Assembly (NCBI GenBank): GCA_964625835.1
Contig: CAZVES010000093.1
Span: forward strand, 1 to 10,303
Direction: 5' to 3'
From: UBA5336 sp964625835
Lineage (GTDB): Bacteria > Pseudomonadota > Alphaproteobacteria > Caulobacterales > Hyphomonadaceae
DNA: 10,303 nucleotides
Under the pieces are notes generated by a model, which did not search any database, was not told where the DNA came from, and was given only the letters and a program-made list of their open reading frames with translations. Shown piece after piece: positions 1 to 10,290 of the stretch. The translations under genes were made by a program, and so were the position numbers. Every line of letters starts with the position of its first letter. Within the stretch, counting starts at the first letter, position 1.

Positions 1-3000
1 CGGACATGCTCAAGGGCAAGCAGGGCCGGTTCCGCCAGAACCTGCTCGGCAAGCGTGTGGACTATTCCGGCCGATCGGTCATCGTGGTGGGTCCGAACCT
101 GAAGCTGCACGAATGCGGCCTGCCAAAGAAGATGGCTCTGGAGCTGTTCAAGCCGTTCATCTATGCGCGCCTCGACGCCAAGGGCCTGGCCGGTACGGTG
201 AAAGCCGCCAAGAAGCTGGTGGAGAAGGAGAAGCCCGAAGTCTGGGACATCCTCGATGAGGTGATCCGTGAACACCCCGTTCTGCTCAACCGCGCGCCGA
301 CCCTGCACCGCCTCGGCATCCAGGCCTTTGAGCCCAAGCTGATCGAGGGCAAGGCCATCCAGCTTCATCCGCTGGCCTGCGCCGCGTTCAATGCCGACTT
401 TGACGGCGACCAGATGGCCGTGCACGTCCCGCTGAGCCTTGAGGCCCAGCTGGAAGCGCGCGTCCTGATGATGTCCACCAACAACATCCTGTCACCGGCG
501 AACGGGAAGCCGATCGTTGTTCCCTCACAGGACATTGTGCTTGGCCTCTATTACCTGTCACTCGACAAGGATGGCGAGCCGGGATGCTATGCCGAGGATG
601 AGAACGGCGCCCCGATCCGTGGGCTCTATTCAGACTATGCCGAGATCGAGCATGCCCTGAATTCGGGGCTGTTGTCGCTGCATGCGAAGATCAAGGCGAG
701 GTTCGAAGGCGTGGACGCCGAGGGCAATCGCGAAACACGTGTCATCGACACCACGCCGGGGCGCTATATGATCGCGTCCATCCTGCCCCAGGAAAAGGGC
801 ATGACGCCCGAGCTGACCAACAAGCTGATGACGAAGAAGAATGTCGGTCGATTGATCGACGAGGTCTATCGCAACTGTGGCCAGAAGGCGACGGTCATCT
901 TCTGTGACAAGCTCATGGAACTGGGTTTCCGCGAGGCCGCCAAGGCCGGCATCTCATTCGGCAAGGACGACATGGTGATCCCGCCAGCCAAGCAGCAGCT
1001 GGTCGAGGAAACCCGCGAGCGGGTTGCAGAATATGAGCGCCAGTATGCTGACGGTCTGATCACGCGCGGCGAGAAGTACAACAAGGTGGTCGATGCCTGG
1101 TCGACCTGCACCGACAAAGTGGCCGATGCGATGATGGATGTCGCGGGTCAGGCCGAAGTGAACACTGAAACCGGGCTCCAGGAAGAGACCAACTCGGTCT
1201 TCATGATGGCCCATTCCGGCGCGCGCGGTTCGAAGAACCAGATGAAGCAGCTGGCCGGCATGCGTGGCCTGATGGCCCGTCCGGACGGCTCCATCATCGA
1301 GACGCCCATCGTGTCGAACTTCAAGGAAGGCCTGTCGGTCCTCGAATACTTCAACTCGACCCATGGCGCGCGCAAGGGTCTGGCCGATACGGCGCTCAAG
1401 ACCGCCAACTCAGGCTACCTGACCCGGCGCCTGGTCGACGTGGCACAGGACTGCATCATCAATGAGGACGACTGCGGCACCGATCGCGGTATCCAGATTG
1501 CTGCTGTCATGGACGGCGCAGATATCGTTGTGCCCCTGTCGGAACGCATTCTCGGGCGCACACTGGCCGAGGATGTGTCCACGCCCGATGGCACATTGCT
1601 CTACCCGGCCGGCACTTATGTCGACGAGACCATCGCCTTGGCCATCGAGGATGCCGGTGTCGATCAATTGAAGGCGCGCTCACCTCTGACCTGCGAGACC
1701 AAGAACGGCGTTTGTGTGGCCTGCTACGGCCGTGACCTGGCGCGCGGTACGATCGTCAACCGCGGTGAGGCCGTCGGCGTCATCGCGGCCCAGTCGATCG
1801 GCGAGCCCGGCACCCAGCTGACCATGCGCACCTTCCACATCGGCGGTGCGGCCACGGTGGCCGACCAGTCGTCCTACGAGGCGACCTTCGACGGAACGGT
1901 GCAGTTCGAGAATGGCGCCATCGTGGAGCGCGAGGATGGCTCTTATGTTGTGATCGGGCGTTCCATGGGGGTGATGGTCGTGGACGCTGACGGGCGCACT
2001 CGCCAGTCGTTCAAGCCGAGCTACGGCACCAAGCTGTATGCCAAGGAAGGCGCGAAAATCTCTCGCGGCGACAAGCTGGCAGACTGGGATCCGTTCGCAC
2101 AGCCGATCGTGTCCGAAGTGGCCGGCACAGCACGTCTCGTCGACGTGATCGACGGAGTGACCGCAAAGGAAGAAACCGATGACCTGACCGGCGTTGTGTC
2201 GCGTCACGTGATCGACTGGCGTTCGGCCAGCAAGTCTGCCGAGATCAAGCCATCCGTGCTCGTTGTGGATGCGGATGGCGAGCCGGTGACGCTGCCGAAT
2301 GGCGCTGAAGCCCGCTATCTCCTGCCTGTGGGCGCGATCCTGTCGCTGATGGATGGCGAGGAGGTCAAGCCTGGCGACACGGTTGCGCGGATTTCCACGG
2401 GCGGTGCCAAGACCAAGGACATCACCGGCGGCCTGCCGCGTGTGGCCGAGCTGTTCGAGGCCCGGCGTCCGAAGGACCACGCCATCATCGCCGAGATTTC
2501 GGGCCGCGTTGAGTTTGGCCGCGATTACAAGAACAAGCGGCGCATCCACATCCACCCCGAGGAGGAAGACAAGGAGTCCATCGACTTCCTGGTTCCCAAG
2601 GGCAAGCACATGGCTGTACAGGATGGCGACTACATCAAGCGCGGTGAGTACCTGATGGACGGGAACCCGGCACCTCAGGACATTCTTGCCACGCTGGGCA
2701 TTGAGGCACTGGCGGATTACCTGATCGACGAAGTCCAGAAGGTTTACCGCCTGCAGGGCGTGCCGATCAACGACAAGCACATCGAGGTGATTGTCAGGCA
2801 GATGCTCCAGAAGGTGGAGGTCACTGATGCAGGCGACACCACCCTGCTGAAGGGCGAGCAGGTCGACCTGCTCGAGTTCGAGGAAGCCAATGCCGTTGTC
2901 CGCAAGTCCCGCAAGAAGGACCAGCGCGAGGCAACCGGCGTGCCGGTTCTGCTCGGCATCACCAAGGCATCACTGCAGACCCGCAGCTTCATCTCGGCCG

Positions 3001-3284
3001 CCTCGTTCCAGGAAACCACCCGCGTCCTCACCGAGGCCGCCGTCCAGGGCAAGGTCGACACGCTCGACGGGCTGAAGGAGAACGTCATCGTGGGTCGCCT
3101 GATCCCGGCCGGCACCGGAGGCGGCCTGCGCCACTTCCGCCGGATCGCGACCGATCGCGATGCAAAGCTCAAGGCCAGGCGGGCCGCTGTGGCCGCGAAG
3201 GCCGCCGCCGAAGCCGAGGCCGCTGCAGCCGAGCGCCTTCCGTCACCGGAAACAGAAACCGAAAGCAAAGAGCCTGCGGAGTAG
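1..3284 (+). CDS. rpoC: DNA-directed RNA polymerase subunit beta' (5'-truncated by the window edge)
   Basis: Beta' forms half of the RNA polymerase active cleft and holds the catalytic Mg2+. The reading frame is open at base 1. It begins in the conserved stretch DMLKGKQGRFRQNLLGKR, so about 330 N-terminal residues (clamp head, first zinc site) lie upstream. The catalytic NADFDGDQM motif, with its three Mg-binding aspartates, is at 390-416. The bridge helix (STHGARKGLADTALKTANSGY) is at about 1341-1435 and the trigger-loop region (EPGTQLTMRTFHIGG) at about 1803-1848. The second zinc site is complete: Cys codons at 1473, 1692, 1713 and 1722, spaced as in E. coli. An SI3-like beta-rich insert separates the trigger-loop halves, roughly 1851-2391. 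The protein ends with the conserved GRLIPAGTG block and an Ala/Glu-rich tail, then TAG. An intrinsic terminator follows 29 bases later. No frameshift or missing key residue is seen. Identity is certain; only the start is unavailable. Confidence 0.98.
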   Translation, partial: DMLKGKQGRFRQNLLGKRVDYSGRSVIVVGPNLKLHECGLPKKMALELFKPFIYARLDAKGLAGTVKAAKKLVEKEKPEVWDILDEVIREHPVLLNRAPTLHRLGIQAFEPKLIEGKAIQLHPLACAAFNADFDGDQMAVHVPLSLEAQLEARVLMMSTNNILSPANGKPIVVPSQDIVLGLYYLSLDKDGEPGCYAEDENGAPIRGLYSDYAEIEHALNSGLLSLHAKIKARFEGVDAEGNRETRVIDTTPGRYMIASILPQEKGMTPELTNKLMTKKNVGRLIDEVYRNCGQKATVIFCDKLMELGFREAAKAGISFGKDDMVIPPAKQQLVEETRERVAEYERQYADGLITRGEKYNKVVDAWSTCTDKVADAMMDVAGQAEVNTETGLQEETNSVFMMAHSGARGSKNQMKQLAGMRGLMARPDGSIIETPIVSNFKEGLSVLEYFNSTHGARKGLADTALKTANSGYLTRRLVDVAQDCIINEDDCGTDRGIQIAAVMDGADIVVPLSERILGRTLAEDVSTPDGTLLYPAGTYVDETIALAIEDAGVDQLKARSPLTCETKNGVCVACYGRDLARGTIVNRGEAVGVIAAQSIGEPGTQLTMRTFHIGGAATVADQSSYEATFDGTVQFENGAIVEREDGSYVVIGRSMGVMVVDADGRTRQSFKPSYGTKLYAKEGAKISRGDKLADWDPFAQPIVSEVAGTARLVDVIDGVTAKEETDDLTGVVSRHVIDWRSASKSAEIKPSVLVVDADGEPVTLPNGAEARYLLPVGAILSLMDGEEVKPGDTVARISTGGAKTKDITGGLPRVAELFEARRPKDHAIIAEISGRVEFGRDYKNKRRIHIHPEEEDKESIDFLVPKGKHMAVQDGDYIKRGEYLMDGNPAPQDILATLGIEALADYLIDEVQKVYRLQGVPINDKHIEVIVRQMLQKVEVTDAGDTTLLKGEQVDLLEFEEANAVVRKSRKKDQREATGVPVLLGITKASLQTRSFISAASFQETTRVLTEAAVQGKVDTLDGLKENVIVGRLIPAGTGGGLRHFRRIATDRDAKLKARRAAVAAKAAAEAEAAAAERLPSPETETESKEPAE

Positions 3285-3313
3285 GCAAATTCGTCTTTCA
3301 GGCGAGACTTGAG

Positions 3314-3345
3314 AAAGGCCGGGCCCGGGTGCCCGGCTTTTTTTT
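3314..3345 (+). terminator. Rho-independent terminator after rpoC
   Basis: A perfect 7-bp GC stem, GCCGGGC (3318-3324) against GCCCGGC (3331-3337), encloses a 6-nt loop. It is extended outward by a G-U and three A-T pairs (AAAG at 3314-3317), and eight consecutive T residues follow (3338-3345). It lies 29 bases past the rpoC stop codon, so it most likely ends the rpoBC transcript and separates it from the downstream membrane-protein gene. Confidence 0.93.
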
Positions 3346-3419
3346 GAGGTGCGTGCGGGTTTTCACGCATCCGGCCCTTTGCCGGGCTTGCGATTGTGTT
3401 AACCAAACGTCAGGGGCTC

Positions 3420-5702
3420 ATGGCGGTCCCCGCGAGCAGAGTGATGGCAAACAGGACACGGCAGAGAATTCGAAGACGCCATGGACATTCCGTTCAGGGG
3501 CGGTTTGCCGGTGATGACGGGTCTTTGAGCGATGTGGTTGCGCGCCTGTTTGCCGATCCTGAACGTCCCGCAGCCGGGGCGGCGGCCCTGACCAGCCGGG
3601 ACGACTTGCCGGTTGAGGAAATCTGCAATGTGGTGGCGTCGATTGTCGCATCGAGCCAGGCCGGCCCACCACCTGCCGACACTCCGGACCGCACAGTCCA
3701 CCAGAGCGCCGCGCCAGCGAGCCTTGTCCGTGCACCCCCTCCCGAAGCGGATGGCGACATAGCGCCGAGCCCGGCAGCGTCCGTGCAGCCCGCCTGGCAG
3801 GACGCCCCGGCCGCTGCAGACGCGCCCGTCATGCCAGGCGAGGCGCCGCAGCGGCGGCGGCGGGGCTGGGTGCTGGCAACCGTTGCGGCGACCGGGCTCT
3901 CGGTTTCGGCCCTTGCGGTGATGCTGGGCCTGCAGAGAACGCCGGGCGAGGACACGCCGACCGGTTCCGTGCAACTTGCAGACAACGCGGCAGGCCCTGA
4001 GGCGCACCAGATACATTCGCGCTCCGGCGGGGGCGATGTGCAGTCTGCAAGCTTGCCCTCAGCGGCCGCGTCAACGCAGCCAGAGCGTGCGCGCGAGCCT
4101 GTCAGCGAAACCGGAAACATACCATCGCGGCCGGATGCATTGCCGGCCCGGGAACTGCCTCCAACCCCGGGCGGGGCGCAGCGCGAGGAGGCGGTCCTGG
4201 CCAGCCTGTCGGTCGCGGTGGCAGAGCCGCCGTCGCTGAAGCCACCCCGCCGCCTCGCGGACCCGGATCGCCGGGTGCCGGAGGTGGCCATGGCGCCGAC
4301 GCTGGCATCGACGCCCGCCCTGCCTGATCATGTTCACAATGGAAATGTGATTGAGGGGTCCGCCGTAGCGGCGATCCTGGAGGTGATCGACGCCAGCGGG
4401 GAAAGGCTGACCGAACCGCAGCGCCGCGAAATCGCCAGCCGGATAGAACGGGCCCTGACCCGCGAGCTGGATGGCAGGACGGCCATGATCGAAACCCCGG
4501 CAGGGCAGGTTGCCGAAGTCAGCCTCCACTCCAGCCGCAGGCAAACCCAGGACATCGCCATTCCAAGGGCCAGCCATGTGGGGCTCGTCGGTTCCGGCCT
4601 GACGGTGGAGGGTGGCTGGTTTGCATCGAGGGGCGAGATCACCGTGCGGCCCATGCCGGACCTGCAGACCGGCCTGTCTGGCGAGCCGACCGCCCCTGCC
4701 GGGACCCTGTTCGAGCGTCTGGGCACCGTGGTCAGCCCCTATGGCGACCGTTGGTATCTCGTCGGCGAGGCAGGCGTGGCGCAGGGCTATGTGCCGGCCG
4801 CCGATGTCTCTCCGGTCGACACATTCAGCGGCGCACTGGGACAGCCCTATGACGCCCGACCCGCCGCACGCGTCGAAGACAAGGCTGCGGCGATGACCAC
4901 CTGCCGGACATTCACGGTCAATCTCGAAGGTTACGGGGCACGCGACGGGTCGGCCTGTCGCCATGCCAGTGGCGCGTGGCTGGCTGAGGCGGCACCCCCG
5001 GCGCCCGATCTGGCACGACGCCTGGCAGACCAGGATGGCCTCGGGCATGTGCTGGCAGGCCTGGAAGCGGCTGGCGACCCTGAAATGCGTGACCAGTTGG
5101 CCAGGGAGGTCAATGCCATCATCGAGCAGGGCTTTGAAAACGCCCGGCTGGAAGTGCCCGCAGGAGACGGCACACTCTCGCTTGAACTCGGCGGAATGGA
5201 AGCGGCCCGCCGGGCTGTCGCCATGCGCCGGGCAGCGGAGGTCGCGCCCGTGCGATCTGACATGACGCTTGGCCATGGCTGGGTCAGTGCGACACGCGAC
5301 ACACAGTTGCGCCCCGTGCCGTCGCAAAGGACCCGATTGAGCGATGGTGCCATAGCGGCCGATACGAAGATGCAGCTGATCGGACTGCTGGGTGATGGCG
5401 AAAACTCCGACTGGGCGATCGTCGGCCGCCGCGGCGTCGCGCTTGGCTATGTCCAGCTGGCCGACCTGCAATGGGCCGAAACCCCCCGCGAGCTGAGATA
5501 CTCAGCCTCACTTCGCATGCATGGTCGCGTTGTCCAGGAACATGTCAATGCCACCACCCAGTGCCAGACCCTCAGGCTTGGCCAGTCTGCGCCCGGGGCT
5601 GGCCTGCATGAAATCTGCAACAGGCCTGATGGGACATGGGCCCTCAGCCAGGCGGCCCGGCGCGACACGGCTGGCCCGGCAACACGTCCTGTCTCGCTTT
5701 AG
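3420..5702 (+). CDS. Single-pass membrane protein with two tandem SH3-like / surface-antigen-like periplasmic modules, function unknown
   Basis: I do not recognise a named gene. From ATG 3420 the product is 760 residues. The first ~145 residues are Arg-rich, then Pro/Ala-rich, and probably cytoplasmic. RRRR (145-148) precedes one hydrophobic helix (about 150-171), giving an N-in, C-out topology. A Pro/Ala/Ser-rich linker (about 172-315) leads to two homologous modules (about 319-520 and 544-740). Each has an amphipathic helical part, a PAG motif, an SH3-like beta segment (GW...RPxP...GYV) and an ending with two Cys 18 apart, then W seven residues after the second (C495/C513/W520; C715/C733/W740). 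The ending resembles the C-terminus of 17-kDa surface antigen-type proteins. A role at the cell wall or envelope is inferred, as SH3b domains often bind peptidoglycan. The start is uncertain: GTG 3396 (eight residues longer) and ATG 3444 are in frame. AGGGG at 3412-3416 is very close to ATG 3420, and no start has an ideal ribosome-binding site. No clear promoter is seen. Confidence 0.85.
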   Translation: MAVPASRVMANRTRQRIRRRHGHSVQGRFAGDDGSLSDVVARLFADPERPAAGAAALTSRDDLPVEEICNVVASIVASSQAGPPPADTPDRTVHQSAAPASLVRAPPPEADGDIAPSPAASVQPAWQDAPAAADAPVMPGEAPQRRRRGWVLATVAATGLSVSALAVMLGLQRTPGEDTPTGSVQLADNAAGPEAHQIHSRSGGGDVQSASLPSAAASTQPERAREPVSETGNIPSRPDALPARELPPTPGGAQREEAVLASLSVAVAEPPSLKPPRRLADPDRRVPEVAMAPTLASTPALPDHVHNGNVIEGSAVAAILEVIDASGERLTEPQRREIASRIERALTRELDGRTAMIETPAGQVAEVSLHSSRRQTQDIAIPRASHVGLVGSGLTVEGGWFASRGEITVRPMPDLQTGLSGEPTAPAGTLFERLGTVVSPYGDRWYLVGEAGVAQGYVPAADVSPVDTFSGALGQPYDARPAARVEDKAAAMTTCRTFTVNLEGYGARDGSACRHASGAWLAEAAPPAPDLARRLADQDGLGHVLAGLEAAGDPEMRDQLAREVNAIIEQGFENARLEVPAGDGTLSLELGGMEAARRAVAMRRAAEVAPVRSDMTLGHGWVSATRDTQLRPVPSQRTRLSDGAIAADTKMQLIGLLGDGENSDWAIVGRRGVALGYVQLADLQWAETPRELRYSASLRMHGRVVQEHVNATTQCQTLRLGQSAPGAGLHEICNRPDGTWALSQAARRDTAGPATRPVSL
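4416..4979 (+). repeat. Protein-level tandem repeat, unit 1 (of the membrane protein)
   Basis: Residues 333-520 of the 3420 gene. Landmarks are P360 (of ETPAG), W400 (GGWF), R410-P411 (VRPMP), G456 (QGYVPAADV), C495, C513 and W520. Each landmark recurs 220 or 221 residues later in unit 2. The copies are diverged in sequence, so this is an old internal duplication rather than a DNA repeat. Confidence 0.8.
5076..5639 (+). repeat. Protein-level tandem repeat, unit 2 (of the membrane protein)
   Basis: Residues 553-740 of the 3420 gene. Landmarks matching unit 1 are P580 (of EVPAG), W621 (GHGWV), R631-P632 (LRPVP), G676 (LGYVQLADL), C715, C733 and W740. The closing stretch EICNRPDGTW is closer to the surface-antigen-type consensus (C-x-x-x-DG-x-W) than unit 1, where the DG is replaced by SG. 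Confidence 0.8.
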
Positions 5703-5727
5703 GCGTGCCCTGTCTCAGTGCTGACGG

Positions 5728-5756
5728 TTGACTGCGGGTTGCTGTGGAACTATGAC
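5728..5756 (+). promoter_or_regulatory. Sigma70-type promoter of the str operon
   Basis: TTGACT (5728-5733) matches the -35 consensus at 5 of 6 bases. It is separated by exactly 17 bases from TATGAC (5751-5756), a 4 of 6 match to the -10. It starts 26 bases after the stop of the membrane-protein gene and would give a transcript beginning near 5763, leaving an rpsL leader of about 170 nt. This is the best promoter-like pair I found in the intergenic regions. The start site is predicted, not measured. Confidence 0.6.
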
Positions 5757-5857
5757 GCGTGATCGCTGGCTTGGAGGTGGTGCGTTGCAGAAGACGCAGC
5801 CGTCTGTCAGGTGCGGAGACATCCGAGCGCGAACCGTTTGTCCGGAGCCTGTATTCA

Positions 5858-5929
5858 GGGCCTCTGGGCGTTTCGTTTTAACAGGCCCGATATGTGAACG
5901 TGGGCCACAGAATACAGAGACACCGGCCC
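5858..5929 (+). promoter_or_regulatory. rpsL leader with mutually exclusive GC-rich pairings (candidate)
   Basis: Four short complementary segments lie just before the rpsL start: A GGGCCT (5858-5863), B AGGCCC (5883-5888), C GGGCC (5902-5906) and D GGCCC (5925-5929). A can pair with B (6 bp) and C with D (5 bp). B can instead pair with C (5 bp plus G-U). The C-D hairpin would enclose the ribosome-entry region and end three bases before the ATG, while B-C would free it. This resembles an attenuator-like layout. The arms are short and the region is GC-rich, so chance pairing is quite possible. Confidence 0.3.
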
Positions 5930-5932
5930 CTT

Positions 5933-6304
5933 ATGCCCACGATCCAGCAACTCGTCCGCAGTCCGCGCAAGCCCAAGCCGACGCGGTCCAAGACCCCGGC
6001 CCTCAAGGCCTGCCCCCAGCGCCGCGGAGTGTGCACCCGCGTTTACACGACCACCCCGAAAAAGCCGAACTCGGCCCTTCGCAAGGTCGCCAAGGTGCGC
6101 CTGACATCGGGCTTTGAGTCGCTGTGCTACATTCCCGGCGAGGGCCACAACCTGCAGGAGCACTCGGTGGTCCTGATCCGTGGTGGCCGCGTGAAGGACC
6201 TTCCCGGTGTGCGCTACCACATCCTGCGCGGCGTTCTGGACACCCAGGGCGTGAAAGACCGCAAGCAGCGCCGCTCCCATTACGGCGTCAAGAAACCGAA
6301 ATAA
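5933..6304 (+). CDS. rpsL: 30S ribosomal protein S12
   Basis: S12 sits at the 30S decoding centre and helps monitor codon-anticodon pairing. The product is 123 residues, against 124 in E. coli. Conserved blocks are CPQRRGVCTRVYTTTPKKPN (residues 27-46) and EGHNLQEHSV...RGGRVKDLPGVRYH (70-96). Lys43, Lys88 and Pro91, the sites where streptomycin-resistance changes usually occur, are all wild type. Asp89, the residue modified by RimO in other bacteria, is present. ATG 5933 is chosen because S12 begins MPTIQQL. An in-frame GTG at 5894 would add 13 residues foreign to the family. The Shine-Dalgarno is weak (only AGAGA at 5916-5920, 12 bases away), notable for a highly expressed gene. rpsG follows after 12 bases, so the two are surely co-transcribed. 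Confidence 0.98.
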   Translation: MPTIQQLVRSPRKPKPTRSKTPALKACPQRRGVCTRVYTTTPKKPNSALRKVAKVRLTSGFESLCYIPGEGHNLQEHSVVLIRGGRVKDLPGVRYHILRGVLDTQGVKDRKQRRSHYGVKKPK

Positions 6305-6316
6305 GAGGTCAGGCCC

Positions 6317-6787
6317 ATGTCCCGTCGTCACCGTGCCGAGAAACGCGAAATCCTTCCGGATCCCAAGTTCAAGGACGTCATCCTGTCCAAGTTCATGAAC
6401 CAGATCATGATGGATGGAAAAAAGTCCACCGCCGAGCGGATCGTCTATGGCGCGCTCGACCTTGTCGAACAGCGGGCGAAGAAAGATCCGGTCAGTGTCT
6501 TCCACGATGCGCTGGATGCGATCTCGCCGGAAGTCGAGGTGCGCTCGCGCCGGGTTGGTGGCGCGACCTACCAGGTTCCCGTCGAAGTCCGCCCTGAGCG
6601 GCGCCAGGCCCTGGCGATTCGCTGGCTGGCCTCCGCAGCGCGCGGCCGGAACGAAAACACCATGCGCGAGCGCCTTGCCGGTGAGCTCATGGATGCGTCC
6701 CAGGGGCGCGGAAATGCCGTGAAAAAGCGCGAAGACACCCATAAGATGGCGGAAGCCAACCGGGCGTTCTCGCACTATCGCTGGTAA
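6317..6787 (+). CDS. rpsG: 30S ribosomal protein S7
   Basis: S7 is the primary 16S rRNA-binding protein that nucleates the 30S head and lies near the E site and mRNA exit. The 156-residue length is normal. It begins MSRRHRAEKREILPDPKF and contains the conserved beta-hairpin RSRRVGGATYQVPVEV (about 76-91). The helical block NENTMRERLAGELMDA and the KKREDTHKMAEANRAFSHYRW end follow. GAGGT at 6305-6309, just after the rpsL stop codon, is a good ribosome-binding site seven bases before the ATG. The gap to rpsL is only 12 bases, whereas in E. coli the rpsL-rpsG intercistronic region is longer and is the S7 autorepression target. A 112-base gap with a strong hairpin separates it from fusA. Confidence 0.98.
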   Translation: MSRRHRAEKREILPDPKFKDVILSKFMNQIMMDGKKSTAERIVYGALDLVEQRAKKDPVSVFHDALDAISPEVEVRSRRVGGATYQVPVEVRPERRQALAIRWLASAARGRNENTMRERLAGELMDASQGRGNAVKKREDTHKMAEANRAFSHYRW

Positions 6788-6854
6788 GCTGAACTGACGC
6801 GCTGGCGCCTGCCACTGGCTTGTGCTACGCGCCGCGCTATCTGACACCATTAAA

Positions 6855-6878
6855 CGCGTCGGGCAGGGGCTCGACGCG
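6855..6878 (+). promoter_or_regulatory. 10-bp hairpin upstream of the fusA ribosome-binding site
   Basis: CGCGTCG (6855-6861) is perfectly complementary to CGACGCG (6872-6878). Inside it, 6862-6871 adds a G-U and two G-C pairs, closing on a 4-nt loop AGGG (6865-6868). It lies in the 112-base rpsG-fusA gap and ends seven bases before the GAAGGA ribosome-binding site. Only four T residues follow (6882-6885), so it is a weak terminator or attenuator at best. An mRNA-processing or translational-control element is equally possible. No clear promoter is seen in this gap. Confidence 0.5.
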
Positions 6879-6899
6879 ATCTTTTGAAGGACCGTAGCA

Positions 6900-9020
<2,121 letters not shown>

Positions 9021-9099
9021 CAGTCAATCCAAGGACCGGTCTGGCGGTCGCCGTGAATGGCTGACGCGGCCAGAATATGAACTCGAAAAGGAGGCCCCC

Positions 9100-10290
<1,191 letters not shown>

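Noticed and set aside
1680..2780. Long minus-strand open frame (366 codons) opposite rpoC, and similar ones opposite the membrane-protein gene, fusA and tuf
   Set aside because: These are antisense shadows of strongly conserved genes in GC-rich DNA; their translations are low-complexity and match no family I know.
3399..3404. TTAACC, similar to a CtrA half-site of Caulobacter-type bacteria
   Set aside because: Only one half is present; no TTAA lies seven bases away on the upstream side, and six-base matches are common by chance.
5894..5932. In-frame GTG start adding 13 residues to S12
   Set aside because: The S12 family begins at MPTIQQL; the extension does not resemble any S12 N-terminus.
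5728..6117. A 129-codon open frame covering the rpsL leader and the first half of rpsL
   Set aside because: It runs out of frame over unmistakable S12 coding sequence and has no recognisable domain; the str promoter lies at its start.
6788..6854. Search for a separate fusA promoter in the rpsG-fusA gap
   Set aside because: No -35/-10 pair with acceptable spacing; TTGTGC and TATCTG are only 12 bases apart.
9034..9049. Small hairpin GACCG/CGGTC in the fusA-tuf gap
   Set aside because: Only 5 bp with no T-run; too weak to call a terminator or regulatory element.
9053..9081. Possible tuf promoter, GTGAAT-17-TATGAA
   Set aside because: The -35 is poor and the predicted transcript start would fall inside the AAGGAGG ribosome-binding site.
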